This document shows, piece by piece, positions 16,090 through 25,718 of a DNA stretch of 48,626 nt (its first letter is position 1; every line of letters starts with the position of its first letter). Source of the DNA: Pedosphaera sp. (GTDB lineage Bacteria > Verrucomicrobiota > Verrucomicrobiia > Limisphaerales > SIBE01); assembly GCA_009695265.1 (NCBI GenBank), contig SIBE01000003.1, forward strand, positions 1 to 48,626, read 5' to 3'. The notes below the pieces were generated by a model. That model had not been told where the DNA came from. It did no database searches and saw only the letters and a list, made by a program, of their open reading frames with translations. The translations under genes were made by a program, and so were the position numbers.

Positions 16090-18723
16090 ATGGCGCAACT
16101 TATGCAACACACGTTCGCTCATGCCTGCTCTTCGGTTGTAGAATTTTACCGCAACCTCTCCTTCGTTCTCACCGTTGCTTTGTCGCTCGCAGCGGTCAGC
16201 ACGCGAGCCGCAGATGCGCCGCCTCTGGACCAGTTAATCCAAATCCGGGCCAATCCGCCCGGAACCGCCGCCGAGAAATCTTCCACGGCAGAGGGGCTCG
16301 CGTTCTTCGAGAAAAAAATCCGTCCCATCCTGGCCGACAAATGTTACAAATGCCACTCCGCTGATTCCGAGAAGGTCAAGGGCGGGCTTTTGCTCGATTC
16401 GCGCGAAGGAATCCGCAAAGGCGGCGACTCGGGTCAGGCCATCGTCCCCGGTGACTTACGAGCAAGCCTGCTCATCAAAGCGATTCATTATGGAGACGAA
16501 GATCTCGCCATGCCTCCGACGAAGCAAGGAGGCAAACTTCCAGATGAAGTCATCGCCGATTTCGACAAGTGGGTGCGGATGGGCGCGCCCGATCCTCGCG
16601 AAGGCAAGGCCCCTCTGGCGAAACAAGGCATCGACATCGAGAAGGGCCGACAGCACTGGGCATTTCAGATGCCGAAGAAAATCGGACTCCCTCGAGTGAA
16701 GGATGCGAGGTGGTCGCGCTCCGATCTTGATCGATTCGTTTTGGCCGAGCTCGAAACCAAGGGGCTGAAGCCCGTTGGCGATGCTGAGAAGGCGACTCTG
16801 CTTCGCCGTGTTCACTTCGATCTCATCGGCCTCCCTCCAACAGCGGAGGAAGTTGGAGCTTTCGCGCAAGATATTTCACCGAAGGCTTTCGAAAAAGTCG
16901 TGGACCGCTTGCTCGCCACGACGCAATTCGGCGAACGCTGGGGCCGTCATTGGCTCGACGTGGCCCGTTACGCCGAATCGAGCGGCAAGGAAGTCAACAT
17001 CTCCTATCCCCACGCCTGGCGGTATCGCGATTATGTCATCAAGTCCTTTAACGATGACAAGCCTTACGACCGCTTTCTGAAGGAGCAACTTGCTGGAGAT
17101 CGGCTGCCTGCTTCGGACGACACTCAACGTGCCGAGCAACTCGTGGCTACTGGGTTTCTAGCCGTCGGGCCGAAGTCGCACAACACGCGGAACCCACGCC
17201 AGTTCGCGCTCGATCTCGCGGACGAGCAGATCGACGCCGTGTCGCAAGGGATGCTCGGGTTGACAATCGCTTGCGCGCGCTGTCACGATCACAAATTCGA
17301 TCCCGTGCCGCAGGTCGACTACTACGCGTTGGCTGGCATTTTTCTAAGCACGGAAACGGACTTCGGCACGCCCCGTTTTGTCCAGAATAACAACGTCGCG
17401 CCGTTGATCACGCTGCCCAAAGGCGCGGATGTTTCCGATGCGTCGCCGATGCCGCGGCAACAGCTCGCGGCAATGAGGCGTCGGCTCGAACAGGCGCAGA
17501 GGACTCGCGACGAATTGCTGGCCGAGGCGCGGGCCGGCAACGAACGTCCCATGGGGGCAAATCCACGCCTCCTCGGTGCCACGACTCAGATCGCGATCTT
17601 GGGAAAGCAGTTGAGCCGCTATGATGAAAACGGCCAGCCATTGCGCATCGCGATGGGTGTGGGAGACAGACTGTATCCGCGCGATACCCAGGTTCTTGGC
17701 CGCGGCGAAATTGACAAGCCGGGGCAGACCATTCCTCGTGGCGTGCTTCAGGTCCTCTCGCCAAAGAAGCCATCGGAAGTCACGGAAGGCAGCGGTCGGC
17801 TCGAGCTTGCGAACTGGATTGCCTCGCCGGAGAATCCTCTCACAGCGCGCGTGATGGCGAACCGCGTTTGGCTCAATCTTTTCAACCAGGGCCTCGTGCC
17901 AACTCCCGACAACTTCGGAGCGAGCGGCCAGAAGCCGTCGAACCCAGCGCTGCTCGATTATCTCGCCGTTTCGTTTGTCGAAAGCGGCTGGTCTGTGAAG
18001 AAGCTGATCCGTCAGATCGTGCTGAGCCACACGTATCAGCTCGCCTCGGATTACGACGCGCGCAATTACGCCGCGGACCCGGACAACATCTACCACTGGC
18101 GAATGAGCAAGCGCCGCCTGGACGCCGAGGCCATTCGCGACGCCATCCTGTCCGTGGCTGGCAAGCTCGACCTTACACCTCCCCAAGGCTCCCCTGTCGC
18201 CAGCGCCGAAGGTCCCGTCCTGCAGCTCATCCGACCGATGCCTGCCTTTGGTGGTGGCAGGTTTGGTGGTCCGACAACGGGTGACGGCGGCAGCCCGTTC
18301 AACTCAGACCGCGCCGTTCGTTCAGTCTATCTCCCGATCGTCCGCGATCACGTTCCCGATGCGCTTGCCGTGTTCGACTTCGCCGAGCCAAGTCTCGTCG
18401 TCGGTAATCGCGAAGACACCACTGTGCCCTCGCAGGCGCTCTACCTGATGAACAGCGCCTCGGTGCAGAAACTGGCCGAGGCGATGGCTGACCGGCTTTT
18501 CGCAAAAGATCTGAACGACGTTGAACTGGGCAAAGCCGCGTTTCAACTCGCTTTCTCACGGTCGGCGACAGACCGCGAGATTAAGGCAGCCAGTCAGTTC
18601 TTCACGCGTTTCAACGCAGCCGAATCCACGAAATACTCGACGAAAGAACTACTCGGGCGCGCCGGAGTCGTCGCCTTTTGCCAGGCGTTGTTCGGCAGCG
18701 CCGAATTTCGTTATCTCAATTAA
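16090..18723 (+). CDS. PSD1/DUF1549-DUF1553 protein with planctomycete-type cytochrome c domain
   Basis: An exported c-type heme protein of 877 residues from the ATG at 16090. The longer frame (893) begins upstream with no signal-like sequence. A hydrophobic segment (LSFVLTVALSLAAVSTRAAD) is the signal peptide. Residues about 70-165 form the PSCyt1 domain with CYKCH. Residues about 200-410 form PSCyt2/DUF1549 (FDLIGLPPTAEEV, RWGRHWLDVARYAESSG), with a second CxxCH site, CARCHDHKFDP. Residues about 590-870 form PSD1/DUF1553 (NPLTARVMANRVWLNLF, YHWRMSKRRLDAEAIRDAIL, AFCQALFGSAEFRYLN). The DUF1501 gene follows after 69 bases, as usual for the pair. A role in extracellular oxidation or polysaccharide use is suggested from genome context in these phyla; the biochemical function is not established. 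Confidence 0.92.
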   Translation: MAQLMQHTFAHACSSVVEFYRNLSFVLTVALSLAAVSTRAADAPPLDQLIQIRANPPGTAAEKSSTAEGLAFFEKKIRPILADKCYKCHSADSEKVKGGLLLDSREGIRKGGDSGQAIVPGDLRASLLIKAIHYGDEDLAMPPTKQGGKLPDEVIADFDKWVRMGAPDPREGKAPLAKQGIDIEKGRQHWAFQMPKKIGLPRVKDARWSRSDLDRFVLAELETKGLKPVGDAEKATLLRRVHFDLIGLPPTAEEVGAFAQDISPKAFEKVVDRLLATTQFGERWGRHWLDVARYAESSGKEVNISYPHAWRYRDYVIKSFNDDKPYDRFLKEQLAGDRLPASDDTQRAEQLVATGFLAVGPKSHNTRNPRQFALDLADEQIDAVSQGMLGLTIACARCHDHKFDPVPQVDYYALAGIFLSTETDFGTPRFVQNNNVAPLITLPKGADVSDASPMPRQQLAAMRRRLEQAQRTRDELLAEARAGNERPMGANPRLLGATTQIAILGKQLSRYDENGQPLRIAMGVGDRLYPRDTQVLGRGEIDKPGQTIPRGVLQVLSPKKPSEVTEGSGRLELANWIASPENPLTARVMANRVWLNLFNQGLVPTPDNFGASGQKPSNPALLDYLAVSFVESGWSVKKLIRQIVLSHTYQLASDYDARNYAADPDNIYHWRMSKRRLDAEAIRDAILSVAGKLDLTPPQGSPVASAEGPVLQLIRPMPAFGGGRFGGPTTGDGGSPFNSDRAVRSVYLPIVRDHVPDALAVFDFAEPSLVVGNREDTTVPSQALYLMNSASVQKLAEAMADRLFAKDLNDVELGKAAFQLAFSRSATDREIKAASQFFTRFNAAESTKYSTKELLGRAGVVAFCQALFGSAEFRYLN

Positions 18724-18792
18724 TCAACCGCGCTTAAACGCAGAGAATGGAAATGGCGCTCGGAATCATCCCTCTCCTTCACCCACAGATAT

Positions 18793-20214
18793 ATGAACAC
18801 GACCACCAACTCTTTTCGTTTCTCGCGCCGTGAAGCGCTGAAGGCTCTCTGGAGCGGCTTTGGCTACGTCGCCTTCGCCGGCCTGGCGGCGCGGGCTGCG
18901 GAAAAGGACGCGCTGAAGGCGAGTCCGTTGTCGGCCAAGAAGGCCCACTTCACTCCCCGGGCCAAGCACGTGATCTTCCTCTGCATGAGCGGTGGACCCT
19001 CGCACGTGGACACGTTCGACTACAAGCCGAAGCTGAACGAGGATGATGGCAAGTCGGTAAACAATCGTTTTCGTGGCGGGACAGCCAAGCTCCTTGGTTC
19101 ACCGTGGAAATTCGCGCAGCATGGCCAGAGCGGCCTCTGGGTTTCGGAGCTGTTCCCCGAGGTTGCCAAACTAGCGGACGACCTCTGCCTCATTCGCTCG
19201 ATGCAAACCGATCTGCCGGCCCATCCGCAGGCGTTCCTGCAAATGCACACCGGCAGTTTCCAGTTCGTCCGGCCATCGCTCGGCGCATGGACACTCTACG
19301 GGCTTGGAAGTGAAAACGAAAACCTCCCCGGGTTTATCACGCTCAATCCTCCGCTGAACAATGGCGGTTCTCAAAACTATGGCAGCTCGTTTCTCCCGGC
19401 AATTTACCAGGGAACGCGCATCGGCTCTGAAACCCGCGCTTTTGGTCCCGCGATGGCTGCTGGTGGCGAGGCCAAAATGCCTAACATTGCGAATACCAAG
19501 CTCTCCGCGGCTGGGCAGCGTGCCCAGATTGATTTCATCCAGGAGCTGAACCGCGAGCGAGTGCAGCGCGACCAGTTCAACCCGCAGGTCGAAGGCGTTA
19601 TCGAATCCTACGAACTTGCCTTTCGTATGCAGAGCGCCGTGCCGGACGTGATGGACCTCTCGAAGGAATCCCAGGCTACTCGAAATTTGTACGGCCTCGA
19701 TGGCGGTAGCACCGGCAACTTTGGTCGGCAGTGTCTGCTGGCGCGCCGTTTCATCGAAGCTGGCGTTCGCTTCGTGGAAGTCGGCTCCGGTGGCTGGGAT
19801 CAACATCGCAACCTCAAGGCCGACCATGAGCGCAACGCACGCTCCGTGGACCAACCTATCGCCGGGCTCCTCACGGATCTGAAGCAGCGCGGGCTGCTCA
19901 AAGACACACTGGTAATCTGGGGCGGCGAGTTCGGACGCACGCCCTTCGCTCAGAATGACGACGGACGGGATCACAACAACAAGGGTTACACGATCTGGAT
20001 GGCGGGCGGCGGCGTCAAAGGCGGGCTCGCCTACGGACAGACGGACGAGTACGGTGCCGAAGCGGTGGAGAACAAAGTTCATGTCCACGACTTCCACGCG
20101 ACTATTCTCCACTTGCTTGGCCTCGACCACGAGAAACTCACCTACCGTTACGCAGGCCGTGATTTCCGATTGACCGACGTCAAAGGCAATGTCGTGAAGG
20201 ACATCATGGGCTGA
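18793..20214 (+). CDS. DUF1501 exported protein (sulfatase-like fold), partner of the first PSD1 gene
   Basis: The protein has 473 residues. It opens with a Tat signal, SRREALKALWSGFGYVAFAG, so it is exported folded. The core shows the DUF1501 features IFLCMSGGPSHVDTFDYKP near residue 57, LVIWGGEFGRTPF, GRDHNNKGYTIWMAGGGVKG and HVHDFHATILHLLGLDH. These Asp/His-rich motifs correspond to metal-site motifs in alkaline-phosphatase-like enzymes, though activity is not shown for the family. It lies 69 bases after the PSD1 gene in the same direction, the standard pair. It is about 40 percent like its homologue at 25719 by eye, so the pair is duplicated in this window. Confidence 0.92.
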   Translation: MNTTTNSFRFSRREALKALWSGFGYVAFAGLAARAAEKDALKASPLSAKKAHFTPRAKHVIFLCMSGGPSHVDTFDYKPKLNEDDGKSVNNRFRGGTAKLLGSPWKFAQHGQSGLWVSELFPEVAKLADDLCLIRSMQTDLPAHPQAFLQMHTGSFQFVRPSLGAWTLYGLGSENENLPGFITLNPPLNNGGSQNYGSSFLPAIYQGTRIGSETRAFGPAMAAGGEAKMPNIANTKLSAAGQRAQIDFIQELNRERVQRDQFNPQVEGVIESYELAFRMQSAVPDVMDLSKESQATRNLYGLDGGSTGNFGRQCLLARRFIEAGVRFVEVGSGGWDQHRNLKADHERNARSVDQPIAGLLTDLKQRGLLKDTLVIWGGEFGRTPFAQNDDGRDHNNKGYTIWMAGGGVKGGLAYGQTDEYGAEAVENKVHVHDFHATILHLLGLDHEKLTYRYAGRDFRLTDVKGNVVKDIMG

Positions 20215-20571
20215 GCGTTGAATGAAGCCAAGGAACCGGCGGTGTTCCGGATACCTCGGGTTGTTCGCTTTCTGGCTTTGGTGAATTGTTGAAAAATACT
20301 TCGTGACAAATAGCCCGGCGTCCACTAGAGAGTTGCCTGCCCCTCCAGTTCAGCGGAAGACGAAGATGGTTTGGGCGTTGTTATTATAAGGAATGACGCG
20401 CCGTTCTGAGTTGGAGCCTACAAAAGTCTAAAGCATCGGATTTGCGATAATGGAACCTTCCCTGACCCACCTGTTCCAATGCCGTAAGCAAAGGTCGTCG
20501 GGTGTCGGTTTTGTGTCGTTAGGGCGTGAACATCAATGCAACAAACAAAACCTCAGAAGAAAAGGATTTAG
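20215..20571. other. Intergenic region before the duplicated ThuA-like protein gene
   Basis: A 357-base gap. A short hairpin GGAAC / GTTCC lies near 20233-20249, and AAAGGA before the ATG at 20572 is a good ribosome binding site. No gene or terminator T-run was seen. Confidence 0.4.
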
Positions 20572-22440
20572 ATGAAAAATCTCGCGAATCATTCGTCCCG
20601 TATTCAGCGATTCTGCATTCTCTCGGTTTTGATTCTCACCGCGTTGCTGAGTCAACCCGCCACCCATGCGGCAAAGATTCTCTACATCGTCAATTCGTTT
20701 TCCGATCCGAGTACTCCAGCTCTCGGCAACGATCAGGAAGTGTTCGACCGCCTCACTAGTCAGGGGCATAAGGTGACCTTGGCCGATGATGATACGGTAT
20801 CGGTGGCCGACACGACAGGGATGGAACTGGTCCTTATTTCGTCGAGCGTCGGGAGCGGTGCTGCGGGAGTAAATCCTCTCTCGATTAACACGCTGCGAAC
20901 GGGCCGCATTCCGGTGATTTCTTATGAGCCTGGGCTCTACGACGAGTTGATGTTTCAGAGAGAAAACACGTTCGGCAATGCGAACGGCCACACATCGCTC
21001 GCCATTTCGGCTGCGAATAAGGGCCATCCACTCGCCGCTGGCAAATCTGGAACTGTTGATATCGTCGCCCCGGGAGATGGCGCAGTCGTGAGTTCTTCGG
21101 CTCTCCCTTACACTGTGGGCACGAACGCGATTATTATTGCCACCAACGCCACGCCTGATGTCGATGTGGGTCACATTTCAATGTGGGCTTATGACACCGG
21201 CTCCCGTCTCGCCGACAACACAACAGTGGTGCCGAGTCGGCGAGTCGCCCTCTTCTTCAATGCCACCACGGCACCTGGGTCGTACAATGACGTTGCCTAC
21301 GCTCTTTTTGACGCGGCCGTAAAATGGGCTTTGGAAAGCGCGCCGAAGGGATTGTCGCCGACCGCCAGCATCACGGCTCCGACCGCAGGGGCCACGTTTG
21401 CCGCCGGAGCGGCCATCACAATCAACGCGACCGCCGCCGATGCGGATGGAACCGTGACGAAGGTCGAGTTCTTCGCAGGGACCAATAAAATCGGAGAAGA
21501 CACGACTAGCCCCTACAGCATTATTTGGAATAACGTCGCATCGGGTCGTTACCTCTTGACGGCCAAAGCCACGGATAACACCGGTAATATCGGAGCTTCG
21601 GCTGAAGTTAAAATCGTGGTAGGCACTCCTCCGCTCGAGGTTGCCTTTGTCATCGGAGCTTTGCCGCCCAACGCCAGCGAAGCCGCTTTGATCCAGCGCT
21701 TGGTTAAGACCGGACTCGTGGTAACGCCCATTGACGACGACGCTGCGGTTCCTTCCGACATCAATGACAGGGCTTTGATCCTCGTCGCTTCGACCTCAGG
21801 ATCGGGTAACATTACGAAGTATCGCGATGTCCCCGTCCCGATCATCAACTGGGAATGGGCTGCCTATGATGGTTTGGGAATGGCTGAGGCGGATGGCGGG
21901 ACCATAGATAACAGCGAGACCCAAATTGATATTGTTGATGCGACTCATCCGTTGGCGGCTGGCTTGCCGAAGGGGCTGAGGACTATTTTCCCCGCGGCGG
22001 CGGCTCAAATGGCTGCTGGCGAACCCGTGCCCAGCGCGAAGATCGTTGCAGTGGCGGCCGATGGGTCTGGTCGGGCCATGCTTTTCGGATTTGAAAAAGG
22101 AGCTCTATTATCCGAGGCGGTGGTGCCCGGTTTGAAAGCTCCCGCGAGACGAGTCGGGATCTTTCTGGGTGGCGACACATTCAGCGGACTCAATGCGGAC
22201 GGGCTAAAGATTTTCGACGCCGCAGTGAACTGGGCAATGAATCGTTCGGCAACTCAACCTCCGGGAAAGTTTAATTCACCGACAATTCAAGGGAAGGCGA
22301 TCGTCGTTTCCTGGGCCGGAGCTGGCAGACTTCAGCAAGCCGACGCTGTAGCCGGACCGTGGAGTGATGCGCCAGTTCAGACCAACCCGCAGACCGTGGG
22401 CATCGCCGGAGCGATGAAGTTTTATCGCCTTCAACAATAG
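20572..22440 (+). CDS. Exported protein with two ThuA/GATase-like domains around an Ig-like domain
   Basis: The protein has 622 residues with a signal peptide (FCILSVLILTALLSQPATHA). Residues about 33-255 (ILYIVNSFSDP ... LFDAAVKWALESAP) and about 355-555 (LEVAFVIGALPPN ... IFDAAVNWAMNRSA) are related domains. Both have VTLADDD or VTPIDDD, HPLAAG, RRVA/GIF and the FDAAVKWA ending. The pattern is that of ThuA/type-1 glutamine amidotransferase-like flavodoxin folds. Between them, residues about 260-350 form an Ig-like domain (TITAPTAGATFAAGA-type, DADGTVTKVEFFAGTNKIGE). The C-terminus (KAIVVSWAGAGRLQQADAVA ... MKFYRLQQ) is the verrucomicrobial sorting-type beta domain. AAAGGA precedes the ATG. 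It sits between two PSD1-DUF1501 pairs in the same direction. Function unknown. Confidence 0.8.
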   Translation: MKNLANHSSRIQRFCILSVLILTALLSQPATHAAKILYIVNSFSDPSTPALGNDQEVFDRLTSQGHKVTLADDDTVSVADTTGMELVLISSSVGSGAAGVNPLSINTLRTGRIPVISYEPGLYDELMFQRENTFGNANGHTSLAISAANKGHPLAAGKSGTVDIVAPGDGAVVSSSALPYTVGTNAIIIATNATPDVDVGHISMWAYDTGSRLADNTTVVPSRRVALFFNATTAPGSYNDVAYALFDAAVKWALESAPKGLSPTASITAPTAGATFAAGAAITINATAADADGTVTKVEFFAGTNKIGEDTTSPYSIIWNNVASGRYLLTAKATDNTGNIGASAEVKIVVGTPPLEVAFVIGALPPNASEAALIQRLVKTGLVVTPIDDDAAVPSDINDRALILVASTSGSGNITKYRDVPVPIINWEWAAYDGLGMAEADGGTIDNSETQIDIVDATHPLAAGLPKGLRTIFPAAAAQMAAGEPVPSAKIVAVAADGSGRAMLFGFEKGALLSEAVVPGLKAPARRVGIFLGGDTFSGLNADGLKIFDAAVNWAMNRSATQPPGKFNSPTIQGKAIVVSWAGAGRLQQADAVAGPWSDAPVQTNPQTVGIAGAMKFYRLQQ

Positions 22441-22496
22441 TAGTTGAGCCAACCGATATAGCTCTTCCATTTAGCAACTCCTAAAATGGTAAAAAC

Positions 22497-25400
22497 ATGT
22501 TAACCAAACTGGCGGCTCTGAGCTGGCTTGGCTTTGCCTGCGGATCTTTCGCGTCCACGCCGAACGCGAAAGACCTTCAGTTCTTCCAGGATAAGGTCCA
22601 GCCGGTATTGGCGGAGAACTGCTATAAGTGCCACAGTCATTCGGCTGAGAAAATCAAAGGCGGCTTAGTGTTGGATTCACTCGCGGGCTTGCTGAAAGGA
22701 GGCGATTCTGGCCCGGCTCTCGTCCCAGGCAAACCCGACGAAAGCCTTATCATCAAAGCCATTCATCAAACGGATGAGAACCTTCAGATGCCTCCCAAGG
22801 GCAAAAAGCTGAGCACCGACAAGATCGCTGATCTAGAGAAATGGGTTCAAATGGGTTCTCCATGGCCGGGCACCGAACCTGGAAAGGTCAAAGTCCGAGG
22901 CAAAATCTCGGATGAAGACCGTGCTTGGTGGGCTTTTCAACCGGTTCGCGATCGGAAAGTGCCAATCGCCGACGATAGCAGTTGGTGGAGAAATCCGATC
23001 GACCGATTTGTTTTCGATAAACTTCGTTTTGAAGGCCTCGAGCCTTCCCAGGAAGCCGATCGTCGAACATTGATTCGCCGACTCTATTTCGACCTCTGGG
23101 GTTTGCCTCCTTCGCCGGAGGAAATCAATGCTTTCTCTTCAGATGCATCGCCTCGCGCCTACGAGACATTGGTCGATCGGTTGCTGGACAACCCGCACTA
23201 CGGCGAACGGTGGGCGCGTCATTGGCTCGACCTGGTACGCTACGCTGAATCCGACGGCTTCAAGGCGGATTCGTTCCGGCCTCAGGTCTGGCGCTATCGC
23301 GATTACGTTATCAAGTCGTTGAACGAAGATAAGCCCTATGACAAATTCGTTCGCGAACAACTGGCGGGGGACGAGTTGGCGCCGGGTGATCCCGATGCGA
23401 TTGTCGGGACGATGTTTCTGAGGCACGGGATTTATGAATACAACAATCCTGATGCGAAGGGGCAGTGGGAGGCGATTCTCAACGAGCTCACCGATGTCAC
23501 GGGTGATGTCTTCATCGGCGTCGGGATGAGTTGCGCCCGTTGTCACGATCACAAGTTCGATCCGATTCTTCAGAAGGATTATTACAGGCTTCAAGCATTC
23601 TTCACGCCGATCGCATTGCGCGATGACCTGGTGGTGGCCACCGCCGAGGAGCGGTCGAAATACGGTGAAAACCTGGTCAAATGGGAGGAGATGACCAAGG
23701 AGATTCGCTCCCAAATTGCGACCCTTGAAGAGGAGTATCGTCGGAAAAATCTCCAAGGCGCGGCGCGAAAATTCCCTGAAGACATTCAGGAGATTTTGCT
23801 CAAAGCCGAGTCCGAACGAACCCCTTACGAAGAACAAATTGCCCAGCTTGCATATCGACAGGTGGCCCCTGCTTTCGAACAGATCGAGACTAAGCTGAAA
23901 GGCGAGCAAAAGCAGAACATGGCCGAGCTTCGCAAAAAGCTTGCCGAGTTCGACGCCTTCAAGCCCCAGCCGTTGCCCCTTACCGTCACGGTCAGCGATG
24001 TGGGGCCGACAGCTCCGCCGACTTTCATTCCCAAGTCTCGCAACAAGGAAGCGATCGCTCCGGGTTTTCTAACGCTGTTGCAAGAATCGTCGGCGGAAAT
24101 CAAACCGGTTTCGACTGCGCCCAATTCCACTGGGCGACGCACCGCGCTTGCGCAATGGTTGACCCAGCCTGATAACCCACTCACGACCCGGGTCGTCGTC
24201 AACCGTATCTGGCAAAATCATTTCGGACGGGGGATCGTGTCCACGGCGAGCGATTTCGGAAAACTTGGCCAACCGCCGTCTCACCCGGAGCTGCTCGATT
24301 GGCTCACCTCGAAGTTTGTTCGGGAAGGATGGAGTTTCAAAAAGCTCCACCGCCTCATTCTGACTTCGGCAACTTACAGACAATCCTCGACGCAGCCACC
24401 TTCTGAACTCGCTCTGAAGAAAGATCCGGAAAACATTTTGCTTTGGCGGATGAGCCCTCGGCGGCTCGATGCGGATCAAGTCCGCGACACGATTCTGGCG
24501 GCCTCCAATGAGTTGGATTTTGAAATGGGCGGCCCTAGCGTCGATGCCTCGAAACCGAGACGTTCCATTTACACAAAGGTCCGGCGCAACACGCACGATC
24601 CTTTGCTTCAAGCTTTCGATGCGCCGGATAATCTTGGCAGCACTCCGCAGCGTAACATCACGACGACCCCGACGCAGGCGCTGCTCATGTTTAATAGCCA
24701 GACTGTCGTGCAACGCGCCAAGGCGCTAACGAGCCGGCTGAAACGATCGCAATTGTCCAGCGATTCCGACTTAGTTTCAGCAGCGTTTAAATTGACACTC
24801 GGACGTGAACCGGAATCCTGGGAAGCCTCGGAGCTGACTACGTTTCTTCACCAACAGACAGAACGCATCATCCGGGGATTGTCCAAACCCAAGCCCGTTC
24901 CCTTTCTTGCGGAACCACTGCCCGCACGCGATGGCAAAGCGGCCGTGTTCGACCGCGATGGCCCTCAAAACCGGTTTGAGGTTCCGAACAGCCCCTCGCT
25001 TCCAGATCAGGATTTTACAATCGAAGCCATCGTGCTGGTGAAATCGGTCAATGGCGATGGTGCCGTTCGGACGATCGCCTCCCAGTGGAACGGTGCTAAG
25101 ACACAATCCGGCTGGTCCTTTGGCGTTACGGGAAAGAAGTCTTTGCACAAGCCGCAACACCTGGTCCTGCAATTGGCCGCAAGCTCCGCGAAGGGTGGAA
25201 GTTACGAGGAGATTTTCTCGGACTTGGCGATTGATCTGAACAAGACCTACTACGTTGCGGCGTCGGTGCGGCTAGGAGAAACCAATCAATCCGGCGTTAC
25301 GTTTTACGCGAAAAACCTGGCGAACGATGAGGATCCGCTTCAGGTCGCGCATGCTGGACATCAAGTCAGCGAGCGTCTTCACGCCGTGGTGCCGTTCACC

Positions 25401-25703
25401 ATCGGCTCCGTGGCGACTGACAATTCAGGATATCAATTTCAAGGTCTCATCGATGAAGTGCGTTTGACGAGCAAAGCGCTAGGGCAAGAAAAGCTGATGG
25501 TCAATGCAGAAGGCCCTACCTCAGATACCGTCGGCTATTGGCAGCTCAAATCAGAGAAGGACTTCTACAAGGACCGATCAGCGCACGGCAATCACATCAA
25601 GGTGAATGTGCAGGACACTCACCACATTGACCCTCGGACTGCGGCGCTCGAAGACCTTTGTCATGTCCTGTTCAATGCGAATGAATTCTTCTACGTGGAT
25701 TAA
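22497..25703 (+). CDS. PSD1/DUF1549-DUF1553 cytochrome-type protein with inserted LamG domain
   Basis: The protein has 1068 residues. A signal peptide (LTKLAALSWLGFACGSFAS) is followed by PSCyt1 with CYKCH at residues 42-46. PSCyt2/DUF1549 follows (FDLWGLPPSPEEINAF, RWARHWLDLVRYAESDGF) with CARCHDHKFDP. A coiled, Glu-rich segment lies at about 400-480. DUF1553 follows (NPLTTRVVVNRIWQNHFGRG, LLWRMSPRRLDADQVRDTIL). Near residues 800-1045 a LamG/concanavalin-like domain appears (FTIEAIVLVKSVNGDGAVRT, YQFQGLIDEVRLTSKALGQE). It sits inside the DUF1553 C-terminus, because the family's terminal helix (EDLCHVLFNANEFFYVD) follows it. The insertion probably adds carbohydrate binding. The DUF1501 partner begins 15 bases on. 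Confidence 0.92.
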   Translation: MLTKLAALSWLGFACGSFASTPNAKDLQFFQDKVQPVLAENCYKCHSHSAEKIKGGLVLDSLAGLLKGGDSGPALVPGKPDESLIIKAIHQTDENLQMPPKGKKLSTDKIADLEKWVQMGSPWPGTEPGKVKVRGKISDEDRAWWAFQPVRDRKVPIADDSSWWRNPIDRFVFDKLRFEGLEPSQEADRRTLIRRLYFDLWGLPPSPEEINAFSSDASPRAYETLVDRLLDNPHYGERWARHWLDLVRYAESDGFKADSFRPQVWRYRDYVIKSLNEDKPYDKFVREQLAGDELAPGDPDAIVGTMFLRHGIYEYNNPDAKGQWEAILNELTDVTGDVFIGVGMSCARCHDHKFDPILQKDYYRLQAFFTPIALRDDLVVATAEERSKYGENLVKWEEMTKEIRSQIATLEEEYRRKNLQGAARKFPEDIQEILLKAESERTPYEEQIAQLAYRQVAPAFEQIETKLKGEQKQNMAELRKKLAEFDAFKPQPLPLTVTVSDVGPTAPPTFIPKSRNKEAIAPGFLTLLQESSAEIKPVSTAPNSTGRRTALAQWLTQPDNPLTTRVVVNRIWQNHFGRGIVSTASDFGKLGQPPSHPELLDWLTSKFVREGWSFKKLHRLILTSATYRQSSTQPPSELALKKDPENILLWRMSPRRLDADQVRDTILAASNELDFEMGGPSVDASKPRRSIYTKVRRNTHDPLLQAFDAPDNLGSTPQRNITTTPTQALLMFNSQTVVQRAKALTSRLKRSQLSSDSDLVSAAFKLTLGREPESWEASELTTFLHQQTERIIRGLSKPKPVPFLAEPLPARDGKAAVFDRDGPQNRFEVPNSPSLPDQDFTIEAIVLVKSVNGDGAVRTIASQWNGAKTQSGWSFGVTGKKSLHKPQHLVLQLAASSAKGGSYEEIFSDLAIDLNKTYYVAASVRLGETNQSGVTFYAKNLANDEDPLQVAHAGHQVSERLHAVVPFTIGSVATDNSGYQFQGLIDEVRLTSKALGQEKLMVNAEGPTSDTVGYWQLKSEKDFYKDRSAHGNHIKVNVQDTHHIDPRTAALEDLCHVLFNANEFFYVD

Positions 25704-25718
25704 TCGCGAAGCCGACTT

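Noticed and set aside
17344-18186. A 280-codon minus-strand frame within the first PSD1 gene
   Set aside because: Shadow of the PSD1 coding sequence with no motif or ribosome site.
19171-20325. A 384-codon minus-strand frame opposite the first DUF1501 gene
   Set aside because: Antisense to conserved DUF1501 motifs; no protein family signs.
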